From the NCBI GenBank assembly GCA_964389475.1, contig CAYMFD010000003.1, positions 1 to 64,000 of the forward strand: DNA of 64,000 bases. The letters are read 5' to 3'. This document shows, one piece after another, positions 1-7,376 of the stretch. The notes beneath the pieces were generated by a model. The model ran no database searches and was not told where the DNA came from. It worked only from the letters and a program-made list of their open reading frames with translations. This DNA comes from CAYMFD01 sp964389475. GTDB lineage: Bacteria > Bacteroidota > Bacteroidia > Chitinophagales > Saprospiraceae. Position 1 is the stretch's first letter; each line of letters opens with the position of its first letter. The position numbers and the translations under genes were made by a program.

Positions 1-132
1 AGAAATGGTATTACTCATCGGCAAGAGATTGCACACCTACAGTTCTATATAGAGTTTTTTATCAAGCTAATGAACGCCATTGCCAACCAGGTATTCTCTA
101 GCTCCAGTTATATACGCCAACTGTTCTCGTGA
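1..132 (+). CDS. 3' end of an unidentified protein (partial)
   Basis: An open frame runs from the first base to a TGA at 130-132 (43 residues). It has a plausible amphipathic/hydrophobic composition, with IAHLQFYIEFFIKLMNAIA in the middle and an aromatic ending (YIRQLFS). The gene would start upstream of the window. No family is recognised. Codon choice (ata, cta, agc) is like that of neighbouring genes, but a frame this short could be open by chance. Confidence 0.35.
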   Translation, partial: RNGITHRQEIAHLQFYIEFFIKLMNAIANQVFSSSSYIRQLFS

Positions 133-202
133 GGTGCCTCTCCTCATATTCAGTATTACCAGACTTAGGACCCTCACGGAATAATAAGAAGTGGTGCTAG
201 CT

Positions 203-382
203 CTAGTGTGGCTGATTTTCCTCTGTACAGCTTCGCTTAATGCACTTAGCCTCCCAGGTGTCGAGGGCTCGCATCAACTCGTGAGCGGACTTGCTATCCG
301 TATTACAAGTATCGGCGTTGAATAACTCCTTAAGCTCTGCCTTTGCGATCGTGTATTCTTCGTTGGTATTAATAGCTCTCAT
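203..382 (-). CDS. Small protein resembling the N-terminal region of HigA-type antitoxins
   Basis: This is a 59-residue ORF (MRAINTNEEYTIAKAELKEL...) starting with ATG 8 nt after the stop of the secreted protein gene upstream, so the two probably share a transcript. The pattern I-x-T-x-E-x-Y-x-x-A-x-x-E-L-x-x-L-F-x-A, followed by a second helix with E-L and W-E-A-K, matches from memory the helical region that precedes the helix-turn-helix in HigA antitoxins. The DNA-binding domain itself is absent: the frame stops after CTEENQPH. No toxin-like partner is visible on either side. It could be a decayed antitoxin or an independent small helical protein. The coding call is moderately secure and the family call is tentative. 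Confidence 0.5.
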   Translation of the reverse strand: MRAINTNEEYTIAKAELKELFNADTCNTDSKSAHELMRALDTWEAKCIKRSCTEENQPH

Positions 383-390
383 GGTGGTAT

Positions 391-954
391 TTATTCGAAT
401 GTGATGACGACCTCGTCCTTATTGCTTGCACTATCGCTGAGGGTAGTGGTAATCCGACTACTAGCTATGCCTTGGGAGATCAGAAAGTTTTTACAGCTAG
501 CGAGCTGCCCATTGTGGCGCTTGATCATTTCCGGATCATCCGATTGTGGTGCTCGTAGTACTGCCGTGAGGCCCGTCTTGGATCTTAGTTTAGCAGCAAC
601 ACCATTGAGTAAGTCTAGACCCCGCATGGTAGGACTATCTACACTCCCTGCATCAAATACGATAGCGACAGGCCCCTCGTTGAGGAGGTCCGTCGTAGTA
701 TTAGTGGCAGGACTTACGTCTCTGATTTCGTTATCCATACGCTGCCTAGTGTCTATCGTATAGCCTTCTAGGTGCTTGGGTTTATCTTTTTTAAAGCGTT
801 TGATATCACCTGTACCATCCATCTCTACCTCTACGGGCACCGAGTTGTACAGGATAACTGCCTCCTTAGTCTGTGCCGTGAGACTAGTCGCACTATAGAG
901 TGATAGCGTCAGTAGCGCTATGCTGCACTGCGTGATGATGATTCGCTTTTTCAT
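391..954 (-). CDS. Secreted protein with degenerate OmpA-like C-terminal domain
   Basis: The protein begins MKKRIIITQCSIALLTLSLY, a clear signal peptide ending near ATSLTAQ. A longer in-frame start at 987 would overlap the promoter box at 985-992, so 954 is chosen. The C-terminal part (about residues 105-187) has a helix (LDLLNGVAAKL), a strand (GLTAVLRAP) and a region HNGQLASCKNFLISQGI followed by SSRI. These resemble the LAxxRAxxVxxYLxxxGI-xxxRI pattern of OmpA/Pal peptidoglycan-binding domains. The usual D and R peptidoglycan contacts are not obvious, so binding may be lost. It probably acts in the periplasm or envelope. The exact function is unknown. Confidence 0.65.
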   Translation of the reverse strand: MKKRIIITQCSIALLTLSLYSATSLTAQTKEAVILYNSVPVEVEMDGTGDIKRFKKDKPKHLEGYTIDTRQRMDNEIRDVSPATNTTTDLLNEGPVAIVFDAGSVDSPTMRGLDLLNGVAAKLRSKTGLTAVLRAPQSDDPEMIKRHNGQLASCKNFLISQGIASSRITTTLSDSASNKDEVVITFE

Positions 955-984
955 AATATATAAGGCGTTGGTCGTGTGCTTATA

Positions 985-992
985 CAAATGTA
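985..992 (-). promoter_or_regulatory. Bacteroidota -7 box (TACATTTG)
   Basis: On the minus strand the sequence is TACATTTG, a full match to the TAnnTTTG -7 element known for Bacteroidota housekeeping sigma. It lies 30 nt before the ATG at 954 of the secreted OmpA-like gene. No TTG -33 element at 17-23 nt spacing was seen. Confidence 0.5.
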
Positions 993-1029
993 GTCTTAGA
1001 ATACATACCGTGCCTACTAGGGTAAACCC

Positions 1030-1980
1030 TTACTTAAATAGCGACTCGATAAAGGCTTTTTTGTTGAAGACCTGCAGTTGATCCATGCCCTCACCTACAC
1101 CGATGTACTTGATAGGGATCTTAAACTGGTCGCTGATGCCGAGTACGACGCCACCTTTGGCACTGCCGTCTAGCTTAGTCAGGGCGATGGCAGATACGTC
1201 GGTCGCTTCGCTAAAACGTCTTGCCTGTTCTATGGCGTTTTGGCCAGTTGTCGCATCTAGGACGAGGAGGGTTTCGTGGGGTGCTCCTGGATATTTTTTT
1301 TCTATCGACTTCCTGATCTTGGTCAACTCCTTCATCAGGTGAGTCTTGGTATGTAGGCGACCTGCCGTATCGATAATAGCACAGTCTAGGCTCATATTTT
1401 GAGCAAACTGTACGGTCTCATAAGCTACTGAGGCAGGGTCGGTATGCATGCCTTTGCTATAGAAGTACGTGTCTGCACGCTTGGACCATATCTCTAGCTG
1501 ACCTACGGCTGCGGCTCTGAACGTATCTCCAGCACCAAGTACCACGCTTTTGCCACGCTTGCGATACTGATGCGCTATCTTACCTATTGTGGTCGTCTTG
1601 CCTACACCATTGACCCCTACGACGAGTACCACATGTGGCTTGTCATCTGGAAATACAAAGTCCTCAATGTCCTCGGTATTATTTTCCGATAGGATAGTGG
1701 AGACTACATCCTTGAGTATAGTATTAAGGTCACCCGTATTGATATACTTGACCTCTGAGACCTTGGCTTCTAGTCTATCGATGATCTTGACGGTAGTCTC
1801 TAGTCCTACATCGCTAGAGATTAGGATTTGCTCTAGCTCGTCCAAGAAGGATTCGTCTATGGTCGACTTACCGGCAACGGCCTTAGATATCTTGGAGAAG
1901 AAGCCAGACTTAGTTTTTTCGAGCCCCTTGTCTAGGTCCTCTTGCTTCTCCTTGGTGAAGAATTTTTTGAATAAACTCAT
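1030..1980 (-). CDS. ftsY: Signal recognition particle receptor FtsY
   Basis: FtsY is the SRP-docking GTPase that brings ribosome-nascent chains to the SecYEG translocon at the inner membrane. In this 316-residue protein I see a short N-terminal A domain rich in lysine with an amphipathic start (MSLFKKFFTK), the helical N domain (about 20-105), and the NG GTPase domain. Its motifs are G1 GVNGVGKTTT at 122-131, DTFRAAA at 152-158 (I-box), DTAGR at 204-208 (G3), TKLDG at 268-272 (G4), and the closing GVGEGMDQL. The length is normal for short-A-domain FtsY. It is the last gene of the rpmB-rpmG-DUF4295-ftsY block, an order usual in Bacteroidota. Confidence 0.97.
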   Translation of the reverse strand: MSLFKKFFTKEKQEDLDKGLEKTKSGFFSKISKAVAGKSTIDESFLDELEQILISSDVGLETTVKIIDRLEAKVSEVKYINTGDLNTILKDVVSTILSENNTEDIEDFVFPDDKPHVVLVVGVNGVGKTTTIGKIAHQYRKRGKSVVLGAGDTFRAAAVGQLEIWSKRADTYFYSKGMHTDPASVAYETVQFAQNMSLDCAIIDTAGRLHTKTHLMKELTKIRKSIEKKYPGAPHETLLVLDATTGQNAIEQARRFSEATDVSAIALTKLDGSAKGGVVLGISDQFKIPIKYIGVGEGMDQLQVFNKKAFIESLFK

Positions 1981-2104
1981 CGGATGGTGTTCTTTAAGTC
2001 ACAATAATAATAGTGGGATCTATGGCTGTTTAAACGACTAAAGGGCTTTCCCTCTCTCGATGGAAAACCCTTGTAAATCTGTTACGTCTAGAAAAGGAGA
2101 GCGA

Positions 2105-2281
2105 CTACTTTTTGTCTGCAAAAAACTCCTTGACGTTGTCTTTGTGTATGATCACCTCCTTGTAAGTGTACTTACCTGATTCCGGATCTTTGATTGATTT
2201 AATCACCTTTACGAAATCACGACCGCTACCAGCGTTTGCTGCTCTTTTACCTACACGGGAGTTTTTGGATACTTTAGCCAT
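2105..2281 (-). CDS. DUF4295 family small basic protein
   Basis: This is a 58-residue basic protein (MAKVSKNSRVGKRAANAGSG..., ending KEFFADKK) with ATG at 2281, only 2 nt after the rpmG stop. It matches the Bacteroidota-specific DUF4295 family, which is almost always encoded between rpmG and ftsY. Size, high pI and position suggest a ribosome-associated protein, but the function is not established. About 120 nt separate it from ftsY, including a weak imperfect inverted repeat near 2041-2075. Confidence 0.9.
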   Translation of the reverse strand: MAKVSKNSRVGKRAANAGSGRDFVKVIKSIKDPESGKYTYKEVIIHKDNVKEFFADKK

Positions 2282-2283
2282 TA

Positions 2284-2472
2284 TTACTTAATTTCTTTGT
2301 GGACAGTATACTTCTTCAAGACAGGGTTGTACTTCTTAAGTTCTAACCTATCTGGTGTATTCTTCTTGTTCTTCTGCGAGACATATCGACTCGTACCTGG
2401 CATACCAGTAGCTTTGTGCTCTGTACACTCAAGTATGATCTGTTGCCTATTGCCTTTTGACTTCTTTGCCAT
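2284..2472 (-). CDS. rpmG: Large ribosomal subunit protein bL33
   Basis: This 62-residue protein starts [20 protein letters not shown] and contains [20 protein letters not shown], the usual L33 core. Only one cysteine is present, so this is the zinc-free (C-minus) type. It sits 31 nt after rpmB and 2 nt before the DUF4295 gene and is clearly cotranscribed with them. The protein belongs to the E-site region of the 50S subunit. Confidence 0.96.
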   Translation of the reverse strand: MAKKSKGNRQQIILECTEHKATGMPGTSRYVSQKNKKNTPDRLELKKYNPVLKKYTVHKEIK

Positions 2473-2503
2473 GATCTTTACTTTTTAAAGGTGGTATACT
2501 GAC

Positions 2504-2758
2504 TTACTTCGCGAGCTTCACGCCAGTGTCAACGCCTTTGCTTTCTAATTTCTTGATATACTCGTAGACACCAAGTTTGTTGATAGTACGTAGTGCATGA
2601 CTACTTACTTTTATCTGCACCCACTGATCTGTCTCAGGTATGTAGAAACGTTTCTTCTGTAGGTTAGGAAGGAATCTTCTTCTAGTCTTACGATTAGAGT
2701 GAGATACATTATTACCTGAGATAGGTCTTTTTCCTGATAACTGACAAATTCTTGACAT
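2504..2758 (-). CDS. rpmB: Large ribosomal subunit protein bL28
   Basis: The 84-residue product [20 protein letters not shown]... carries the L28 hallmarks: the C-x-L-S-G-K-R-P start, [19 protein letters not shown], and a basic C terminus. An upstream in-frame start at 2788 would add ten residues absent from L28, so the start at 2758 is chosen. It is the first protein gene downstream of the tRNA-Arg, probably read from the same promoter region as rpmG and ftsY. Confidence 0.96.
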   Translation of the reverse strand: MSRICQLSGKRPISGNNVSHSNRKTRRRFLPNLQKKRFYIPETDQWVQIKVSSHALRTINKLGVYEYIKKLESKGVDTGVKLAK

Positions 2759-2833
2759 GACGTCCAATTTTTTAGCAACTGCTGACAAAGCTAGAAAGTG
2801 TCAGCGACCACTGTAGTGGCAAATTAATGTATG

Positions 2834-2907
2834 TGACCTCGGAAGGATTCGAACCTTCAACCGCTTGATTCGTAGTCAAGTACTCTATCCAGTTGAGCTA
2901 CGAGGCC
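2834..2907 (-). tRNA. tRNA-Arg (anticodon ACG)
   Basis: A 74-nt cloverleaf can be folded by eye on the minus strand. The acceptor stem is GGCCTCG with CGAGGTC (one G-U), discriminator A. The D stem is GCTC/GAGT, the anticodon stem CTTGA/TCAAG with loop CTACGAA (anticodon ACG, read as ICG), and the T arm GAAGG-TTCGAAT-CCTTC. CCA is not encoded. It lies between rpmB and the subtilase gene, with its own promoter at 2945-2975. Confidence 0.96.
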
Positions 2908-2944
2908 TCTTCATCCGCTTGTCCAGCTTTTTCCAAACGGAGTG

Positions 2945-2975
2945 CAAAAGTATGGGTATTCTTTTATTGCACCAA
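2945..2975 (-). promoter_or_regulatory. Complete Bacteroidota promoter of tRNA-Arg
   Basis: On the minus strand a TTG (2973-2975) is followed by exactly 20 nt and then TACTTTTG (2945-2952). This fits the TTG-N17-23-TAnnTTTG consensus. The box ends 37 nt before the mature tRNA, leaving room for a short 5' leader. Confidence 0.8.
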
Positions 2976-2993
2976 TACTTCTAGCACTTTTTA

Positions 2994-4559
2994 TTAAAAG
3001 CCTGGTGCAAAGAAGGTCGTAGAGCTCACCTCATCGATACCTACAAGTGATACGACATAGACGCCAGTAGGCAATTCTCCTACTTCTAGCGACAGTATTT
3101 TATCACCGAAGAAGGGTACCTGCACGTCTCCTGTAGCCATGACCTGACCAGCGATATTGCTGACCATATAGGTGTAGTCCTCATTGTTAGGCGTCTCGTA
3201 AGCCAGTGTCAATACGTCGCTGTCATAGGCGATCGCCCTCAGCTCTATGCTGAGATCACCACGAGAGCCACCACATATGGATGTTTTCATCGCCTCTAGA
3301 GCGGCACCTGCGTCTAGCCTTCCACCGGTCGTAGTAATATTAGTAAGTGAGGACTCTGGCACGACTGTATTAAGTATAGCACTTCTCACATCAAGCACTG
3401 ATGTCGGCGGATCATTGATAATAGTCTCGTAAAAGGTGGGGCAGGGTGTACAAAATAGCTGTACCGCAACACCTGCTACATGTGGCGTAGCCGCACTCGT
3501 ACCCGTGAATGGGCTGTACTCGTCGCCCACATTGGTCGTAATGATGTCACTACCAGGTGCACCGAGGTCTACGCTGATATTGCTAAATCCTGCATTCCGT
3601 ACCTTGACAGCGTTTTGGTCGATGTTGGTCGTGACGATAAGGTAGGGACTGGTGCATAGGCTGGGCATGTCGCCAGATACTTCGATGTCTGTATCATTGT
3701 TGACGGTGGCACCCACACTTAGGACACCGAGTTCGCCTAGGTCATCGTAGAGTCGACACCACAGTCCGTTGCCTATACCATCAGGGAAGGCACTTGGTAT
3801 ACCTCCGCTGTAAGACGTAACGACGATATAGGCACCTTCCTGGCCATTGCTTTCGTTCCAGGCACGACGGAGGTCGGCTATGTTTGCTAGAGCACCTATG
3901 ATGTCTCCTTTAAAATCTATACCGCTGATGGGTAACATTTTGACATTCCAGCTCACACCCGCGATGCCCTCGCCATTGTTACCGCGTGCTCCTATGATGC
4001 CGGCTACTGCTGTGCCATGCGTCTTGACGGCATGTTGACCATCTCCTCTATTTTGATTCCAGCCTTGGTAGTCATCTATGATACCATTGCTATCGTCGTC
4101 GATGCCGTTGCCGGGAATTTCTCGAGTATTGGTATAGATGTTTTCTGCTAGATCAGGGTGGTCGATCTGAAAACCATCGTCTAGTATGGCGACTACTACC
4201 TCGCGACCTCCATAGTCAACCGCTAGGGGTAGGGACTCCCATACGGGTTCTATATTGATGAGGGGTAGGTTGTACTGCAAGTTGTAGAAGAGATCATCCG
4301 GCTCGTCACGGTTGACGAGCGGCTCGTCTGCCTCGTACGCTATGACATTGGGGTTTTTGCGTAAGGCATCCTCACTGACATCCTTGCCTACTCGGTATAT
4401 GTTGAGCCGGCTATACAGCGGTTGTACGGATGTCGTATGCAGTGATTTGCTAAGTAGTGCCGGCGATAACTCTCCATCGGTCTGGACGATGTACTGGCCG
4501 GATGCTGCTACCCAGCTGCATAGCAATAGTACCGTAAAGGGAATGACATTTATTTTCAT
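2994..4559 (-). CDS. Secreted subtilisin-like serine protease (S8)
   Basis: The protein has 521 residues, with a signal peptide at about 1-22 and a short N-terminal pro-region with a strand-helix pattern ending near residue 90. The peptidase S8 domain has the catalytic triad in place: Asp127 in VAILDDGF, His181 in KTHGTAVAGI, and Ser355 in FTGTSAATPHVAG. Two cysteine pairs occur in the catalytic domain. The last 85 residues form a beta-rich domain (MVSNIAGQVMATGDVQ..., LPTGVYVVSL) resembling T9SS C-terminal sorting domains, so export across the outer membrane by T9SS is likely, although the final lysine-rich strand is weak. It probably acts as an extracellular or surface protease. It stands alone, with the tRNA downstream. 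Confidence 0.93.
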   Translation of the reverse strand: MKINVIPFTVLLLCSWVAASGQYIVQTDGELSPALLSKSLHTTSVQPLYSRLNIYRVGKDVSEDALRKNPNVIAYEADEPLVNRDEPDDLFYNLQYNLPLINIEPVWESLPLAVDYGGREVVVAILDDGFQIDHPDLAENIYTNTREIPGNGIDDDSNGIIDDYQGWNQNRGDGQHAVKTHGTAVAGIIGARGNNGEGIAGVSWNVKMLPISGIDFKGDIIGALANIADLRRAWNESNGQEGAYIVVTSYSGGIPSAFPDGIGNGLWCRLYDDLGELGVLSVGATVNNDTDIEVSGDMPSLCTSPYLIVTTNIDQNAVKVRNAGFSNISVDLGAPGSDIITTNVGDEYSPFTGTSAATPHVAGVAVQLFCTPCPTFYETIINDPPTSVLDVRSAILNTVVPESSLTNITTTGGRLDAGAALEAMKTSICGGSRGDLSIELRAIAYDSDVLTLAYETPNNEDYTYMVSNIAGQVMATGDVQVPFFGDKILSLEVGELPTGVYVVSLVGIDEVSSTTFFAPGF

Positions 4560-4668
4560 CGTAAGATTTTGATCCTCTTTTCTAGATAAAGGTATGACTT
4601 AGAGACGGTAAATGTTGTTTGTTGAGGGTTACTCTTGGCGACAATAGCGCAGTATATGTCGATACGCT

Positions 4669-4676
4669 TATATTTG
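4669..4676 (+). promoter_or_regulatory. Bacteroidota -7 box (TATATTTG)
   Basis: This is a full TAnnTTTG match 40 nt before the ATG at 4717. No TTG at standard spacing was found, so it is a candidate only. Confidence 0.45.
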
Positions 4677-4716
4677 GCTTATCGATACTACTAACGAATT
4701 GATAAAACGAAATCTT

Positions 4717-5073
4717 ATGCGTTGCTTGATAACTCTTGTTTTGGCAGTCTTTTTGACCACTTGCGTGATGGCACAGACCGCTAGTGATGCAATAGAAAAG
4801 AGGATCAGTACTGACGTTGCGCTGTTCGAGGCTAGCGTTGTAGGGTCTGCAACCACGTTACAGCTATCGGCTGAGCAGAAGGAGGAGGTAGCAGAGATAT
4901 ATCGTACGATGTATAAGGAACTAGAGAACCTCCATGTCTATATTGATGGCAAGCGTGAGGTGAGTCGTGCTTACAAAGATGCGCATGCACTATCGCTCAA
5001 GGAAGCCGTAGCACTGCTATCTACTGATCAGCGCCTCAGCTATATGCGTAATACGGATAAGACTAAAAAGTAG
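4717..5073 (+). CDS. Small exported alpha-helical protein, unknown function
   Basis: The protein has 118 residues from the ATG at 4717 (MRCLITLVLAVFLTTCVMAQ), or 124 from a TTG at 4699, which would add MIKRNL. A signal peptide ends at VMAQ. The mature part is charged and helical (LQLSAEQKEEVAEIYRTMYK), with an Asp/Lys-rich tail. The pattern of helices with LSAEQK resembles the small periplasmic heavy-metal-resistance/Spy-like or DUF4168-like helical proteins, but no signature can be asserted. It is transcribed alone, between a subtilase on the minus strand and a convergent helix-hairpin-helix gene. Confidence 0.65.
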   Translation: MRCLITLVLAVFLTTCVMAQTASDAIEKRISTDVALFEASVVGSATTLQLSAEQKEEVAEIYRTMYKELENLHVYIDGKREVSRAYKDAHALSLKEAVALLSTDQRLSYMRNTDKTKK

Positions 5074-5312
5074 AGGGTATTAGCGTAAACGACTGATAAT
5101 CTAAAAATCAGACGCTAGGTCATTTTCATGCGTCACTACTTATGTCTTAGCTGGTGTAAATTGTCATAACATGAAGGTAATCAAGCAGGGTAGACCCGGT
5201 CTGCCGAGCTAGCTTGTGGGAAGGTCAGCCGGCCCTCGCCGAGATTAGCTGTGTCTATCTAAATAACGATTTACAGAAGGGATAATCCATCCTCTTCGCT
5301 AAGGTAAGAGCC
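5074..5312. other. Intergenic region, no gene seen
   Basis: This is the gap between two convergent genes. It contains a GC-rich stretch at about 5178-5250 that could form small hairpins (for example CGG-tctg-CCG and GGGT-ag-ACCC), but no recognisable RNA family and no ORF with convincing features. Confidence 0.4.
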
Positions 5313-5354
5313 AAAAAAAAAAGAGGGGCAGCTTCACTGCGAAGCTGCCCCTCT
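5313..5354 (-). terminator. Rho-independent terminator
   Basis: A perfect 14-bp stem (5322-5335 with 5341-5354, loop ACTGC) is followed on the minus strand by a run of ten T. It lies just after the stop of the minus-strand helix-hairpin-helix gene at 5376 and ends that operon. Confidence 0.93.
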
Positions 5355-5375
5355 CTACATTATCTGTACTAGTAT

Positions 5376-6365
5376 CTATCCCTTACCACCTTGTAGGTAG
5401 TCTTGATATTCCTCTAGTTTATCCCATTCGCCATCAGCAGCTAGTTGTGCCTGCTTGGGCCATGTGCTAGGATCTGCAAGTTTGTATCTAGAGCCTGCAT
5501 CACTTAGTATTTGCTGGATGGTCTCTTTGCTAGATGTAGCTAGCCTCCTCCATGTCGTGATGCCAGCCTTGTTGAGCAGCTGCTCGATCTTGGGTCCGAT
5601 ACCTTCTACGACTTTAAGATCGTTTTCTACATACTTCCTGATGAGACCCATCTTGATCAACATCTTGTCGACCTTGGCATTAGACGTTGTGCCACTACCA
5701 GTAGCTACGCCACCATCTAGTTCTTTCTGTAGAGCAGATAGGGCCATCCACTCACCGCTAGCAGCTAGCTGTGCTTGTCGACTCCAGCTTTCTGGATTGA
5801 TGATCTTGTATCTGTCACCATAGTTGCCTAGGATGCCTTGTAGGTCAGCTGTAGATTTAGCGCCTAGGGCACTCCAGGTGTGGACACCATTTTCTTTAAG
5901 TACGCTTTCCATCTTAGGACCTATGCCTTCTATGATCTGTAGGTTGTCGTCCTTGAGCCCTGCATAGCCTTTTGGCTTGCTAGGAGCCGCAGCAGGTGTA
6001 GGAGCTGCTTTCGGTGTTGCCGCTAGGCTACTTACAGCTGCTGCAGGTACGGCAGGTGCTGCAGGTGCTGATCCCTTGGCATCTAGGGCTTTCTTATACC
6101 TGTCTCGTTCGCTTTCCATCTCACGAGTTCGACCTTTGGCTAGTGCGAGGTCTCCCTCTAGGTCTGCTCGTGCAGACTTGCAGGCCGCTAGTTTTGCCTC
6201 TAGGTCAGCGATAGTACGCTTGTGACCACTGATCTTATTCTCAAGATCGGCGACCATGCGCTTGTACCTATACCATAGCCACCAGCCGAGTAGGAGGCCT
6301 AGGAGGAATGGCAGTATCCATGATAGGAGCCAATGCATGTCACAGAATGATGATAGTATATACAT
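5376..6365 (-). CDS. Membrane-anchored coiled-coil protein with two helix-hairpin-helix domains
   Basis: The protein has 329 residues from the ATG at 6365. Its N-terminal transmembrane helix (WILPFLLGLLLGWWLWY) is followed by a coiled coil of about 60 residues (DLENKISGHKRTIADLEAKL...), an Ala/Pro linker, and two copies of a domain of about 75 residues. Each copy begins LQIIEGIGPKME or LKVVEGIGPKIE and ends with W-x-x-QAQLAA-x-GEW. The GIGPK core is a helix-hairpin-helix, usually a non-specific DNA-binding unit. A nucleoid- or DNA-tethering role at the inner membrane is an inference. It lies 19 nt downstream of an OmpA-family gene in the same operon, and a strong terminator follows. Confidence 0.75.
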   Translation of the reverse strand: MYILSSFCDMHWLLSWILPFLLGLLLGWWLWYRYKRMVADLENKISGHKRTIADLEAKLAACKSARADLEGDLALAKGRTREMESERDRYKKALDAKGSAPAAPAVPAAAVSSLAATPKAAPTPAAAPSKPKGYAGLKDDNLQIIEGIGPKMESVLKENGVHTWSALGAKSTADLQGILGNYGDRYKIINPESWSRQAQLAASGEWMALSALQKELDGGVATGSGTTSNAKVDKMLIKMGLIRKYVENDLKVVEGIGPKIEQLLNKAGITTWRRLATSSKETIQQILSDAGSRYKLADPSTWPKQAQLAADGEWDKLEEYQDYLQGGKG

Positions 6366-6384
6366 GTTATTTGATTTAAGTCTG

Positions 6385-7215
6385 TTATTTGATGATTTGA
6401 AGTTCAGTGCGACGATTTGCTGCTCGTCCTGCCTTGGTGTCATTGCCTTTGATAGGCTTAGTCTCACCGGCGCTAGTAGTGCTGATTTTGCCAGCGGCTA
6501 CACCTTTACTGACTAGGTAGTTCTTGATAATATTGGCCCTTTGCTGTCCCAGCTTACGGTTATAGTCACTATCACCGAAACTATCGGTGTGACCACTTAG
6601 CCTGATGGACTCTCCAGAGGCCTTCACGCGATCTGCTACGTCGTCTAGGTAGTCCTCTACCTCTCTACTATCGAGTTTGTTGGTCGAGTTGTAGGGGAAG
6701 TATATCAACGTCCTGTCCTCCGTCTCCTTGATATTTTTGGTGACCTTGAGGGTGCGGAAGTTGACGCTGGCAAAGTCCTTGTCGTCTGCCTTTACATCGT
6801 CTGTAATCAACTTGCCACGAAGGGCTACCCGGTCGTCTGGCAACTCCTTAAATAGTTGCCTTGCCTCATTGGCTCTTGCGAGTCCGAGGTTCTCAAATTT
6901 GGTATTGTTGACCTCAGACGATCGATAAAGGCCGGTAATCTCCAGCTTATCTTCGCCAGACAGGCTTGCCATCAGTGATGACTTCATGTCTTGCCATCCC
7001 TCTCGCGTGGTGGCAGTCTTGTCTGACCAGTCAAATGTCAGGGGACCGAGGGGTTTGGTTTTGGGTGCATCTGATACTGCTGCCGGTGCTGCCTTGGTGA
7101 TTTTACTGGTTACTGCGTCGTCGTCGCTATTGCAACATTTATCCGCTGTACTTTTGTAAAATAGACCAAGCAGTAACCATAACAGAATGATCAGTGCCGT
7201 GACTAGTGCTCTCAT
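6385..7215 (-). CDS. OmpA-family protein with N-terminal membrane anchor
   Basis: The 276-residue protein has an N-terminal hydrophobic segment (LVTALIILLWLLLGLFY) followed by a cysteine pair (KCCNSDDD). Two OmpA-like modules follow. The first (about 75-150) is divergent (ITGLYRSSEVNNTKFENLGL, ANEARQLF). The second (about 170-276) is canonical: LIYFPYNSTNK, IRLSGHTDSFGDSDYNRKLG, QRANIIKNYLVSKGV and NRRTELQI. The second domain has the residues for peptidoglycan (diaminopimelate) binding. It is the first gene of a two-gene operon with the helix-hairpin-helix protein; together they could link cell wall and DNA, which is an inference. Confidence 0.85.
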   Translation of the reverse strand: MRALVTALIILLWLLLGLFYKSTADKCCNSDDDAVTSKITKAAPAAVSDAPKTKPLGPLTFDWSDKTATTREGWQDMKSSLMASLSGEDKLEITGLYRSSEVNNTKFENLGLARANEARQLFKELPDDRVALRGKLITDDVKADDKDFASVNFRTLKVTKNIKETEDRTLIYFPYNSTNKLDSREVEDYLDDVADRVKASGESIRLSGHTDSFGDSDYNRKLGQQRANIIKNYLVSKGVAAGKISTTSAGETKPIKGNDTKAGRAANRRTELQIIK

Positions 7216-7376
7216 ATGTTATAAATTAAAGTGATTGGATTGCGTCTTTGTGACCGTAATTTAACAATAATGTCACTTTTTCAATCACAATTAGGGCTTA
7301 AAGAATTGATGGAGAAATTTTCGGACAGTAGGTGGCTGTTTTCACCCTATATAATTGGGCGACAAAGCGTATTGTC

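Noticed and set aside
2041..2075. Imperfect inverted repeat AAGGGcTTTCC / GGAAAaCCCTT between DUF4295 and ftsY
   Set aside because: A mismatch interrupts the stem and no T run follows on the minus strand; the operon continues into ftsY, so a terminator is unlikely.
5170..5260. GC-rich stretch as a small structured RNA (SRP RNA or similar)
   Set aside because: No match to the conserved tetraloop and internal loop of small SRP RNA or to other families I know; only short hairpins can be drawn.
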